DNA from: DATFLS01 sp964413425
GTDB taxonomy: Bacteria; Fidelibacterota; JAANXI01
Direction of reading: 5' to 3'
NCBI GenBank assembly: GCA_964413425.1
Contig: CAYPST010000019.1
Coordinates: 1 to 56,168, forward strand
DNA length: 56,168 nt
Below the pieces are notes generated by a model. The model searched no databases. It had not been told where the DNA came from and worked only from the letters and a program-made list of their open reading frames with translations. Positions 35,847-44,573 of this stretch are shown in pieces. Positions within the stretch are counted from its first letter, which is position 1; each line of letters starts with the position of its first letter. The translations under genes and the position numbers were made by a program.

Positions 35847-35910
35847 ATCAAAGCTAAACGAAACTATAATCCCTGATATTTATCTTTGTATAGTTTCGTT
35901 TGTTTTTGAT
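35847..35910. promoter_or_regulatory. Long inverted repeat with TTTCGTTT core
   Basis: ATCAAA+gct+AAACGAAACTATA (35847-35868) pairs with TATAGTTTCGTTT+gtt+TTTGAT (35889-35910), giving a 19-bp paired stem with a 3-nt internal bulge and a 20-nt loop. The core TTTCGTTT resembles DeoR-family operators and the sequence near the operon promoter at 28219-28247. It could be an operator or part of a mobile element. No gene starts close by. Confidence 0.55.
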
Positions 35911-36296
35911 TTTTATTATACTAATATACATCAAGACAGTCAAGCTAATTGGTAGATATGATTATTAAATTAAGTTGGTACAGAACGACATAGTCCGGGA
36001 GTTCCCTTCCTGTTGGAATACATATGATCCCACTTCTCGAGAGTCATTCCGGGCGAACCCAGACCTGTCGGGGGAACCCCGATAAATCGGGAGGGCCCTG
36101 AGGAATCTGGTTGCAGGTATCTGTGAGCCTTGTGCATCTATGGTTCGTGCGGGTACCTGTTGGAGACGCTTGTGGAGGAGTACCGAAGAGATCCCTGCGG
36201 GAGAAGCCCTGCGGGCTTCCGGTGCCGGCCGGTCACTGGCGAGCAGTTCCAGCTGGCCACGATGTCCGCGCCGTGCTCCTGCGGAATCCCCGAACC

Positions 36297-36383
36297 GAAT
36301 CCCGGAGGGATTCAACGTGAATAGCCCCGAATGAAATTCGGGTACCGGTGACACACCAACTTCTCAACCCCTATACGGGGTTG
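36297..36383. repeat. Block of three small hairpins
   Basis: GAATCCC/GGGATTC (36297-36313), CCCGAAT/ATTCGGG (36326-36342) and CAACCCC/GGGGTTG (36365-36383) follow each other at about 20-base spacing. The words (gggattcaacgtgaatagcc, ggggttgaatgacc) are those of an intergenic repeat family seen in other FCB and planctomycete genomes, as I remember it. Confidence 0.6.
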
Positions 36384-36743
36384 AATGACCTCGCTTCCTA
36401 CATACCCTCTTTCCTCCACACGGAGCGGTGTGTTTCCGCGTTGGGGTTTTCGGGATGCGATGTTCCACCGGTTTTCCCGAAGGGATGCTCCGAAGGAGTC
36501 TCTTCGAGGCCTTTGGCAAAGAGATCCCGTGACGACGGGACAAAGTTCGCGAAGATCGCAAAGGACGCGAAGAACACATGAACAATTGGCTCCTGTATCC
36601 CGAAAAATATGTGCGAACTATGTTCGGTACATACTCCATGTACGCCGGGCGCAACATTTTGTAGAGACTTACTGTTTTCTAAACACTCTCACGACACCAA
36701 ATATCTCTCCCACCCGACTGTTTGGATTCAAAGCCAATTGCAC

Positions 36744-37262
36744 CTATCTCACTTTTCCAAGACGCAGCGCCAATCCGATTCCGCCAACAGGTTGATTGGT
36801 ATTTACATTGGCGAATCCGTAGAACACAATGGCTGCGAACCGGGTCGCCGTCCAGGCTATCTCTCCTCCCAGAGGAAATCCTATCATAGGCTCCGCCTGT
36901 ACAGCAGGTTCTCCGCCAAATAACCCAGCATACTTCTTGCCGCCGATCACGGCAACACCGGCCCCTGCCGAGAGGTGCACATTACCTCTCCGGTAGCCGC
37001 GACCATAGAGAAAGGCTATTTCCCAGGTATCGTAGTCGGTGAACCGAAGGTTCGTGTTGATTGCACGCAATGTGAAAAGGTGGTTATTCTGATCCAGCGT
37101 CACGCTTCCGGCTAATCCCGGCCCAAGGGAGGTCGTCGCGGCACCGCCCTGCCCCCAATACCGCAATGTGCTTTCGGTATCAGGCGGTTGCTGGCAATAG
37201 ATCCCGGAGATATTGAATAGAAAAACTCCGGTGATGCATAAAAGGATGGCCTTCTGACTCAT
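36744..37262 (-). CDS. Small outer-membrane beta-barrel-like protein, unknown
   Basis: 172 residues with a signal peptide ending about GIYCQ. The mature chain is built of alternating strands with aromatic ends (LRYWGQGGAATTSLGPGL, WEIAFLYGRGYRRGNVHLS, EIAWTATRFAAIVFYGFANV) and ends on RLGKVR, consistent with a small outer-membrane barrel. It lies just upstream on the same strand of nothing obvious in function; the next gene (37335-38648) is also an outer-membrane-type protein. I do not recognise a family. Stop is TAG. Confidence 0.6.
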   Translation of the reverse strand: MSQKAILLCITGVFLFNISGIYCQQPPDTESTLRYWGQGGAATTSLGPGLAGSVTLDQNNHLFTLRAINTNLRFTDYDTWEIAFLYGRGYRRGNVHLSAGAGVAVIGGKKYAGLFGGEPAVQAEPMIGFPLGGEIAWTATRFAAIVFYGFANVNTNQPVGGIGLALRLGKVR

Positions 37263-37334
37263 AGAACAGCAATATCCTTCTTCATTAAAATTGCAATGAG
37301 CTGCCCCTGGGGCCTGCTGCAGGGAATGAACAAG

Positions 37335-38621
37335 TCAAAATCGCGTGTTGACAACATTGGCAAAATCCGAACCAAAGCTGTACGTGAGTGCTATGGATCC
37401 ATTGAGCGAAAAATCTGTAGATAACTCCCGTTGTCTGAGAAGGACTTCCTCCAGGGAGGCATCCCCAATGGGGAGCGAGAGCTGATCCTGGATCATTTCG
37501 AAGTTTGTGCTCAGCACCAAGGAGAGTCCTTTTAACAGCCGAACCGAGACATTCCCGAAAATTTCAGCCCTGCGCAGACTCATATCGTGAAAATAGTGTG
37601 ATCCGTTCACCCCGCCATAGATATCTCCCCACGGCTGTTGAAAATGGACACCGGCTTCGAGTTGATGATTAAACAGATGTTCTTTGGTTTTATTGAAAAT
37701 GGTTTCTTCATAATAGTTGACCGGACTGTAGCCTATCTGATACGTAAATGTAATTGCCTTGCGGGTCGCCAGGTCATAGGGGAGCAGACTATATTCTAAT
37801 CCCAGATTGAACCGAAATCGATGCTTCAAATTCCGGTCATTTCTGGTGATGTAGTCAGCAAACACTCCGGCAGACCAGTGCGCATCAAGGCTTTTGATCA
37901 AATAACTGTCAAAGCCATGTCTGTGTTGTGAACTGACAATTGGATCTTCGTACTCCACCCGCTTAATTTCCACAAATTCATAGTTAAAATATGGACGGAG
38001 CCGAATTTTCCATTCTTCTGTGACCTTGTCGGCGAAAAATCCCCACCGGGAATCGAAGTCCGCCTGATTTGTTTCCAGACCGAGGCTTATAGACCCGGCA
38101 TAAATTCGAAATACCCAGTAATCCCATGGATCATGGGAAGGTTTGTGGTCGTCCGACCCATCACCTGCAGGTGCCTCATAAGACAGAGAAAATCTGGATC
38201 CCCGGGGGGTCTGGGCCATGAAAGGCGCCAGTCCCATTTTTATTACCCGGACCAACTCTCGCCGAATTTCATCAGAAGTGGCGTTTCTGTCAACATAGAA
38301 TGTCAATGTGTAATCAATACCCTCGGACTGGGTCTGGTCGATAAAAGTAAGCTCGTATTCCCGTCCGCCGACTCCTGCGGACTCGTTTGTAATGAACAGA
38401 TGAATGTCAGCGAGCTCCGGAATTCTCACGTAATTGATAAATGTAATTTCTTTCCGGATGTAATCAGTATCGCATCTCCCGCAATCGAGATAAACCCGGG
38501 GCATCTGGATTGCATGATTATTGAAAGTCTGTTCCTGCAATAATAAGGAACTTGCAGACAGGGGATACAAAATAAGTAATATGAAAACAGGACAATGCTT
38601 GAAGAGAATAGTTTTTATCAT
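37335..38621 (-). CDS. Outer-membrane beta-barrel-like protein, unknown
   Basis: About 428 residues from an ATG at 38621; an in-frame ATG at 38648 would add nine. A signal segment (VFILLILYPLSASSLLLQ) is followed by a small domain with YLDCGRCDTDYIRKEITFI and DIHLFITNESAGVGG, then many alternating strands (FRFNLGLEYSLLPYD, FTYQIGYSPVNYYEE, SLNGSIALTYSFGSDF) as in an outer-membrane barrel. The Cys pair C-x-x-C in the small domain may form a disulfide. Function not recognised. Confidence 0.68.
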   Translation of the reverse strand: MIKTILFKHCPVFILLILYPLSASSLLLQEQTFNNHAIQMPRVYLDCGRCDTDYIRKEITFINYVRIPELADIHLFITNESAGVGGREYELTFIDQTQSEGIDYTLTFYVDRNATSDEIRRELVRVIKMGLAPFMAQTPRGSRFSLSYEAPAGDGSDDHKPSHDPWDYWVFRIYAGSISLGLETNQADFDSRWGFFADKVTEEWKIRLRPYFNYEFVEIKRVEYEDPIVSSQHRHGFDSYLIKSLDAHWSAGVFADYITRNDRNLKHRFRFNLGLEYSLLPYDLATRKAITFTYQIGYSPVNYYEETIFNKTKEHLFNHQLEAGVHFQQPWGDIYGGVNGSHYFHDMSLRRAEIFGNVSVRLLKGLSLVLSTNFEMIQDQLSLPIGDASLEEVLLRQRELSTDFSLNGSIALTYSFGSDFANVVNTRF

Positions 38622-38810
38622 TTTCTCGGTTTCTTTGTTATTTTCCATTTCAATTTGGTTGGAATTTAGTCATCATGGAGGGGGATAGCAATTGTTTGCC
38701 GCCAGACACATCCCTGGAGGCATTTCATATATCCCACACGACACGTTGCGAATCCCTTGTTAGGTACAGCGTCTGCAGTCCGATATATATACTCCAGTGA
38801 AATGAATTCT

Positions 38811-38896
38811 CCCTGCGGCAAGCCGCAGGGTATCAGACTACATTTCTACCCTTCCCATCCAAAAGATGGAAGGTGACCCTGGGGCAAGCCCCAGGG
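38811..38896. repeat. Second block of GC-rich hairpins
   Basis: CCCTGCGGC/GCCGCAGGG (38811-38830), a bulged CTTCCCATC/GATGGAAG (about 38851-38872) and CCCTGGGGC/GCCCCAGGG (38877-38896). The first and third share the plan CCCTG...CAGGG with an AA loop and are followed by a stop-like TATC or AATT. Confidence 0.65.
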
Positions 38897-39007
38897 AATT
38901 TGCAAGTTCAAAATCTGTGTGGAAAGTAACTGCTGGCAGCCCTGGTCGTGCCGTCAACCGGATGACGTTATTGCGGTTAAATCCGTGTCCCGGCTCAGAC
39001 GAGCGAT

Positions 39008-39154
39008 TCACTTCCCCGCCTTGAGCGTAAACCGCTCCAACGGTACTGTTACGACATCCTCTATCTCCCGGGATTCGCCAGTATCTGATCCCGGTAATCG
39101 CACCTTCATAATCACAGCCCCGAACGTATTCCGGATCACCGGAATTTTAACCTG
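39008..39154 (-). pseudogene. C-terminal remnant of an unrecognised protein
   Basis: After an in-frame TGA (39155-39157) the frame reads QVKIPVIRNTFGAVIMKVRL, then EDVVTVPLERFTLKAGK and stops at TGA 39008-39010. The strand-like pattern looks like the end of a beta-sandwich enzyme. It is too short to be a gene and is probably left over from a deletion. Confidence 0.45.
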
Positions 39155-39221
39155 TCAGATTCCCATGCAACCGGTCCGACCCCGGATGATCCCTGAATCC
39201 AAACTCACAGCGGTAACACTC

Positions 39222-40820
39222 TTACCACCTCTGCTGAACGGGCTCTTTTACTATTTCTTCAGTGAGTCCATTCCCAAACTCTATTTGGTCAGGTGGATAA
39301 TCACCAATAAAGATCGCTCCAGTGTATCGACCTTCGAAAAACAACGGAGTCCCCTCCGATTCATCACTGAGCATCACATTATGAAATGCAAGTTCATACA
39401 CATCCGTGGCGACCATAGCACGTTTTTCTGAATTTATCTGAACGTTGTTCAACTTCAGATTTTTCACGCGGGTAATTCGCGCGCCTACTTCCACGTTGTC
39501 CACCCGGATATTTTTCAGGGTGATATTCTCCAGCCACTTCTCCGGCAATCCGATCAGGGTAATCGCTTCCGGCACGCCGTCTATCCCAATGTCACGTATA
39601 TCGATATTCCGGATCAACGGCGCCGGACCGGTGACCCCGGGACCGGTATAAAACGTGTTAAAGTTAATGGCCTGGTTATTGATATCTTTCATCCGGATAT
39701 CCCGGATAAAGATATTTTCAATAACATTGCCGCGCCCCCGCTCGGTCTTGAACCGGATCCCCCGGTCGCTTCCCTCAAAGTAGGCGTTGTGGACATAGAC
39801 ATTCTTTATACCGCCGGAGGTTTCGCTGCCGAACACGATGCCCCCGCTGCCGGTGCGGACTTTGCGTGCTTCAAAATTCCGCACGACAATATCCTTGGTA
39901 GGAATATTAATCTGCAGCCCTTCTTCGTTTAAACCGGATTTCAGGACCACGGCATCGTCACCGGTCTCAAAGTGGTTGTATTCTACCAATATATCTTCGG
40001 AAGAATCCAGAACCACCCCGTCTCCGTTGGGAGCCCGGAGGCTGTTCACCGTGACATCCCGTACGATCGCCCGCTTACTGTAGATGAGATGTACATTCCA
40101 CATGGGCGAATCGTTCAGCGTGATGCCCTCCACCAGAATATCTTCCGACTTCCAGAACACCACGAAATTCGGACGCATACCCTCCATCCCGGATCCCTTG
40201 CCAAAATCCCGCCTGGACAGAGGCACCTTCGTCGCACTTGTCCGGTGCTGCGGACGGGCCCATTCCCACCAGTGATCACCCTGTGCGTCCAGGGTGCCGC
40301 TGCCGGTAATCGCCACATTCTTCACCTGATTGGCGTAAATCAACGGGGAATAGTTATACGTTTCAACTCCCTCGTGCCGGTAATGGACCACCGGGAGGTA
40401 ATCCTCTTTATCCTCACTGAAGTACACGACCGCTCCTTCCGCCACATGGAGATTGATATCACTCATCAGGTGAATCGGTCCCGTGAGCCACTTTCCCTGT
40501 GGGATTAATACCGTACCGCCGCCATTTTGATAGGCTGCCTCAATCGCCAGATGAATGGCATCGGTGATTTTTGCGCTATCATTGTTCGTGATTTCCTGAG
40601 CGCCGAAGTCTCTGATATCGAATGTCCGATCCGGAAAGCTGGGACGCACCAGCCGGGGCATATCAAATGGAGCCTTAATGGGAGCAATTTCTTCCGGCAC
40701 CTCCGATATCTGGGCGAAGGTACCCGTGGATATAGTAACAGCTAAAAGGAATACAAGAATGACACGTATAACCTGGTTAAACTGAAAATCCCGTTGATGC
40801 CCGACAATGAATCTAAACAC
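39222..40820 (-). CDS. Secreted GH28 polygalacturonase
   Basis: 532 residues from GTG 40820, supported by AGGAGG just upstream; the signal peptide ends about TGTFAQ. The GH28 motifs are seen in order: NGDGVVLDSS, ETGDDAVVLKSG, GSETSGG and RGIRFKTERGRGN (roughly residues 255-360), with three catalytic Asp in the first two motifs. The replacement of the usual GHG by GSETSGG is typical of the exo-acting and rhamnogalacturonan branches. It would trim pectin oligomers released by the pectate lyases. Confidence 0.9.
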   Translation of the reverse strand: MFRFIVGHQRDFQFNQVIRVILVFLLAVTISTGTFAQISEVPEEIAPIKAPFDMPRLVRPSFPDRTFDIRDFGAQEITNNDSAKITDAIHLAIEAAYQNGGGTVLIPQGKWLTGPIHLMSDINLHVAEGAVVYFSEDKEDYLPVVHYRHEGVETYNYSPLIYANQVKNVAITGSGTLDAQGDHWWEWARPQHRTSATKVPLSRRDFGKGSGMEGMRPNFVVFWKSEDILVEGITLNDSPMWNVHLIYSKRAIVRDVTVNSLRAPNGDGVVLDSSEDILVEYNHFETGDDAVVLKSGLNEEGLQINIPTKDIVVRNFEARKVRTGSGGIVFGSETSGGIKNVYVHNAYFEGSDRGIRFKTERGRGNVIENIFIRDIRMKDINNQAINFNTFYTGPGVTGPAPLIRNIDIRDIGIDGVPEAITLIGLPEKWLENITLKNIRVDNVEVGARITRVKNLKLNNVQINSEKRAMVATDVYELAFHNVMLSDESEGTPLFFEGRYTGAIFIGDYPPDQIEFGNGLTEEIVKEPVQQRW

Positions 40821-41410
40821 GCCTTTCCTCCTGTGTGAAAATTATTATGACTATTAAACCTGTTCAAAAACATTGAAGGCAAGGAAGCCAGAAGGGATTC
40901 TTCCCTTATTTGGCACCACCCTTCACGTTCTGTAGAGCCGCTGCATGGAGACTGTGTGATAACTACAAAGCAAGTTCATCCTGAGCGAAGTCCCGTTGTG
41001 TGGGATCCCGGTTCACTGGGATGCTTTTTCCGACCTTGCATTATGATATCATCCGCATTCATGAATTATACAGGGTAGCGTAATGTATTATACGCAAGTG
41101 ATAATCTAAAGACATCTGTGCACGAAGTGAGATACTTCTTTGGGATAGTTGACTCCTTTTCTTTGGCCGGTGATACGTTCAAAAACTTAATTGCGTGATA
41201 ATTCGCAGTCAGGATGCGATGGGGAACACCGACCCCTCGTCGCTTCTGCTCCGGGAATCGCGCAAACAGTCCTTTCCTGCCTCGGTAGAGCTCCCTTCCC
41301 GGTAACTCCCTGTCAGCCAACTCACAGACTTGGGACAGGGAGAATCAGGATGATATGGGAGAGTGTGAGTGCCGGGGTTAATCGTTATGAATCGCTTTCA
41401 ACTACTATTA
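40821..41410. other. Intergenic region, nothing convincing
   Basis: About 590 bases. It contains a tcctgagcgaagtcccg word at about 40979, similar to one near 10259, and a weak minus-strand frame (41066-41320) with little protein character. No gene called. Confidence 0.4.
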
Positions 41411-42211
41411 TCAAAACAAGTTATACCGAAGAATACACCACAGCATCACCAAGGCATCCTTGAACCGGATTTTCTTGCCTTCGGTGTAATCCCGTCCGTG
41501 ATAGGAAATTCCGACCTCGTATATCCGGAGTTTCTGCCGGGCTACCTTCGCCGTAAACTCCGGCTCGAAGCCGAACCGATCAGATGTGAATTGCAAGTCC
41601 TTCAGAATATCAGCACGAAAAACCTTGTAGCAGGTGGTCATATCTGTCAGATTCAGATTGGTGAAGATATTGGAGAGGGTTGTCAACCATCTGTTCGCCA
41701 CGTAATGCCAGTAGAACAGCACCCGGTGCGGCCCGCTCAGAAATCGGGATCCGTACACGACATCCGCGCGTTCTTCCAGTATCGGGAGCACCAGCTTGCC
41801 GTATTCCCTGGGATCATATTCCAGGTCGGCATCCTGGATGATCACAATATCACCGGAGACCATGGAGAATCCCGTGCGCAAAGCGGCGCCTTTTCCCTGG
41901 TTCTGCTCATGTCGTTTGTATCGAATGGTATCGTGAGATTGGACAATACTCCGGATAATTCCGCCGGTCCCGTCGGTGGAACCATCATCAACGATGATTA
42001 TTTCTTTCCGGAAGGGAAGCGATATCAGTTGATCCAGGACCAGTTCAATTGTCTCTCGTTCATTATAAACCGGAACAACGATGGAGATCCTGGAACTGCC
42101 GAGTTTCTCGCGCAATATTGCATCAACCCCGTGTGGTGCAGTTGGATACCATTCGGAGTTCTCCATCGGAATGACCCGGTTGCAGTGAGGGCAGATGATT
42201 TCCGCTGGCAT
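41411..42211 (-). CDS. GT2 polyprenol-phosphate sugar synthase-like transferase
   Basis: 266 residues. A small N-terminal segment (IICPHCNRVIP) with a CxxC pair precedes a GT-A domain: VVPVYNERETIE, IIIVDDGSTDGT, QNQGKGAALRTG, DIVIIQDADLEYDP with the DxD-type acidic cluster, and VVYGSRFLSGP. This is the dolichyl-phosphate mannose synthase (DPM1)-like branch. It probably loads a sugar onto a lipid carrier for the membrane transferase encoded 100 bases upstream (42312-44153). GGAGAAAAAAC precedes the ATG. Confidence 0.88.
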   Translation of the reverse strand: MPAEIICPHCNRVIPMENSEWYPTAPHGVDAILREKLGSSRISIVVPVYNERETIELVLDQLISLPFRKEIIIVDDGSTDGTGGIIRSIVQSHDTIRYKRHEQNQGKGAALRTGFSMVSGDIVIIQDADLEYDPREYGKLVLPILEERADVVYGSRFLSGPHRVLFYWHYVANRWLTTLSNIFTNLNLTDMTTCYKVFRADILKDLQFTSDRFGFEPEFTAKVARQKLRIYEVGISYHGRDYTEGKKIRFKDALVMLWCILRYNLF

Positions 42212-42311
42212 GTTTTTTCTCCGTTGACAGTACCCCCTGTACCACAGGAGGAATCTCGAGGGGATTTCCAGTCATTCGACGGGAACCAGGCAGGAAAAAA
42301 TACAGCTGAAA

Positions 42312-44153
42312 TTAATACATCCTCCCCAGCTGCGCCTGTGCCGCCCGGATATTATTTTTCGCCTGTTCATTGTCAGGGTCTATTTCCAGCAGCCTCCACC
42401 AGGTGTCGATGGCCTTCTGGTAGGATTGCAGATAATAGTATGCCAGGCCGAGATTCATTAATGCCGTGACATTCTCAGGCTCGTATTTGAGTGCCGTCTC
42501 CAGATGGTCAAGCGCCTGATAGTATTGCCCCCGCATCAGAAACAATCCCCCCAGATTTCGGTGTGCCCCTGCCTCGGTGGAATCCAGTTGAATGACGGTA
42601 CGAAATGCCCGCAGAGCCTGTTCTTGCTGCTTCAGTTTCAGATACGAGACCCCGAGATTGTAATAGGCATTCTCGTACCCGGGATCCGCCTCCACTGCTT
42701 TTTGTCCCCATTGAACGGCAGACTCGTAGTTCTCGTTGATAAAATGCGCCAGCGAGAGGTTATAGTAATCGTTGGCAAAATTCGCCTGTGCGATTTTCAC
42801 CTGTGTGTACCCTATTTCCACTCCCAGTAAAGCAACGAGGAGTCCTGCAAACATCCACTTCTGCAACCCATCTTCTGTAAACAATTTTATCCCATGGATT
42901 ATTCCAGCCGCTGCCATAATAATGAGAACCGGCATCACCACCAGTCGATACCGGTCAGCCATAAAAAACATCACAATGCTGAGGCACACCAGACCGATTA
43001 CGGCATACAGTAGCCAGTATTTTCGCCAGTTACTTCCCAGGATGATCAGTCCGAAGATGGTGAGTGGCATATACACCATGAGGTTCAAGAGTGGAATTTT
43101 CAGCAGCGAGGAAAACTGCTGATGAAAGTAATAATCGAAATTCAGCGGTGTATCGTATCCGGACCAGAACAGCAAAAATTTCTTCAGCAGTAATCGCAGC
43201 CACTGGAGAGGATTTTTCACAATGAAATTGAATGCTTTTTGATACCAGAATCGGGAAACTTCCGCTGACGTCAACTCCCTGCCCAGGGCCTGCTCTGCAA
43301 ATTCCCGGGACTGCTCCAGGTTAATGGCGCTGACACTTGCTTCGATGCCTTCCGGTGCCGTCCACACCCCGGTTGCATCATCATGATTGCCGATATAGAA
43401 ATTAATTCCCCCGTGGGTGGGCACCAGAGAAAACTGGCCGCCCGCGGCTTTATTGTGTACGCCCGTCAGAATCAAAGGAACTGCAACTCCCAGAAGGAAT
43501 AGTGCAGAGAATCCGACAACCCTGTTCCCGAATTCCGATCTGCGCAGATACAAGTATATCAACGGAACAGGGATAAGCAACAGCAGGTTCGGCCTTCCGG
43601 TCACAGCCAGTGATAGGAAGAGTCCGGACAGAAATGTCAGGAGATACCCGGACCAGTCCGCAACGGCGTACACCAGAGAACAGATCCCGGCGATCAAAAG
43701 AAATGTCACCACGGCAGTACCCAGCAGGTTGCCCTCGAAAAATATCAGCGGAGCGTACACAGCAGTCAGGAGTCCGGCAATCACTCCAATGGTTTTCCCG
43801 AAGAACCGTATCGCCGTGAAAAAGGTCAGGACGGCCGTTCCGGCGCCCAGAGCGAATTGAACCATGCGCACAGCATCCGGGGCGTGCCCGAAAATCTTGT
43901 AGATTATCGCCAGGAAATAGATGTACAGCGGAGAAATATAAAAAGGCTGGTCAAGAATTGGACCGTTGTTCACTACATTCCGGGCCAGTTCATCGAACAA
44001 TGCGGAGTCGTGTATCAGCAGCTTGTAAGCCGGGCTATTACTCTGCAGCTGGAGAAAGTAGATGAACCGAAAAACCGCTGCCACCGCAATGATGATTATC
44101 ACGTAGAATGGAGTGCCCAGGGAATCCCGAGATTTTGCGATTTTCTCATGCAT
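42312..44153 (-). CDS. PMT/ArnT-like membrane glycosyltransferase with C-terminal TPRs
   Basis: 613 residues. The first 420 or so contain about ten membrane helices with an early acidic motif (LIHDSALFDELARNV) and FEGNLLGTAVV, as in GT39/GT83 PMT_2-like transferases that use lipid-phosphate sugar. The last 150 residues are four TPR units, for example YYNLGVSYLKLKQQEQALRA and LMNLGLAYYYLQSYQKAIDT, which suggests binding of a partner or substrate. With the DPM-like gene it makes a donor-and-transferase pair for protein or lipid glycosylation. Start choice is not supported by a strong ribosome site. Confidence 0.82.
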   Translation of the reverse strand: MHEKIAKSRDSLGTPFYVIIIIAVAAVFRFIYFLQLQSNSPAYKLLIHDSALFDELARNVVNNGPILDQPFYISPLYIYFLAIIYKIFGHAPDAVRMVQFALGAGTAVLTFFTAIRFFGKTIGVIAGLLTAVYAPLIFFEGNLLGTAVVTFLLIAGICSLVYAVADWSGYLLTFLSGLFLSLAVTGRPNLLLLIPVPLIYLYLRRSEFGNRVVGFSALFLLGVAVPLILTGVHNKAAGGQFSLVPTHGGINFYIGNHDDATGVWTAPEGIEASVSAINLEQSREFAEQALGRELTSAEVSRFWYQKAFNFIVKNPLQWLRLLLKKFLLFWSGYDTPLNFDYYFHQQFSSLLKIPLLNLMVYMPLTIFGLIILGSNWRKYWLLYAVIGLVCLSIVMFFMADRYRLVVMPVLIIMAAAGIIHGIKLFTEDGLQKWMFAGLLVALLGVEIGYTQVKIAQANFANDYYNLSLAHFINENYESAVQWGQKAVEADPGYENAYYNLGVSYLKLKQQEQALRAFRTVIQLDSTEAGAHRNLGGLFLMRGQYYQALDHLETALKYEPENVTALMNLGLAYYYLQSYQKAIDTWWRLLEIDPDNEQAKNNIRAAQAQLGRMY

Positions 44154-44573
44154 TGATACTATTGTAACTTCCCTTATCCGGCTGCAGTTGTCTCAAATAC
44201 TTGTGGATTGTAACAGGTATTCCGAAGAACGGACCCCATAATAAGATTTTCGAATTGATTGAGTCCAAATGTTTCTATGGTATCTCAGTTATACACATAG
44301 AATTCGAAACATCTCACGGCTTCACATTGGTATCATCTCGACCGGCACTCGACTAACCTGTCCGGCCGCCGGCATAAGGCTAGAGTCAAGGACCGGGATA
44401 TATTACTTTTTGTTATCTGTGCTAATTTGTGTATATTTATAGTTATAGTATTCATTTTGTGTAATGTAATAACAGACGCCACAATTTCCCAGAAAGTAAA
44501 ATAGGGCGGCACGCAAAGTACCGCCCTATTTTGTGCCCTCATGTTGCTGTTTGGAGGAGGAGGGCTAGCCTTA
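44154..44573. other. Intergenic region with terminator
   Basis: About 420 bases. It has a ctgtgctaatttgtgt word at about 44417 and the strong hairpin at 44498-44532. No gene is apparent. Confidence 0.5.
44498..44532 (-). terminator. Intrinsic terminator after the PorV-like gene
   Basis: AAAATAGGGCGG (44498-44509) pairs with CCGCCCTATTTT (44521-44532) in a 12-bp stem with an 11-nt loop. It lies 42 bases past the PorV-like gene and has a run of T on the minus strand, so it likely ends the three-gene transcript (44574-51189). The symmetric A/T flanks would let it work on both strands. Confidence 0.82.

Larger units (their letters stand above)
35591..36743. other. Hairpin-rich intergenic region
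   Basis: About 1.15 kb without a convincing gene. It contains palindromic element copy 2 (35616-35749), a long inverted repeat (35847-35910), a CCCGAT..ATCGGG hairpin (36078-36091), a three-hairpin block (36297-36383) and a ttcgcgaagatcgcaaagg word at about 36546. Frames on both strands look like repeats, not proteins. Confidence 0.55.
38649..39221. other. Intergenic region with hairpins and a gene remnant
   Basis: Contains a hairpin block at 38811-38896 and a C-terminal remnant at 39008-39154. The rest shows no recognisable feature. Confidence 0.5.

Noticed and set aside
38919..39431. Plus-strand gene opposite the GH28 end
   Set aside because: It overlaps the GH28 coding end and the remnant at 39008-39154 on the other strand; codon use fits a shadow.
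41066..41320. Small minus-strand gene before the GT2 gene
   Set aside because: Start lacks a ribosome site and the sequence has no protein-like pattern beyond chance.
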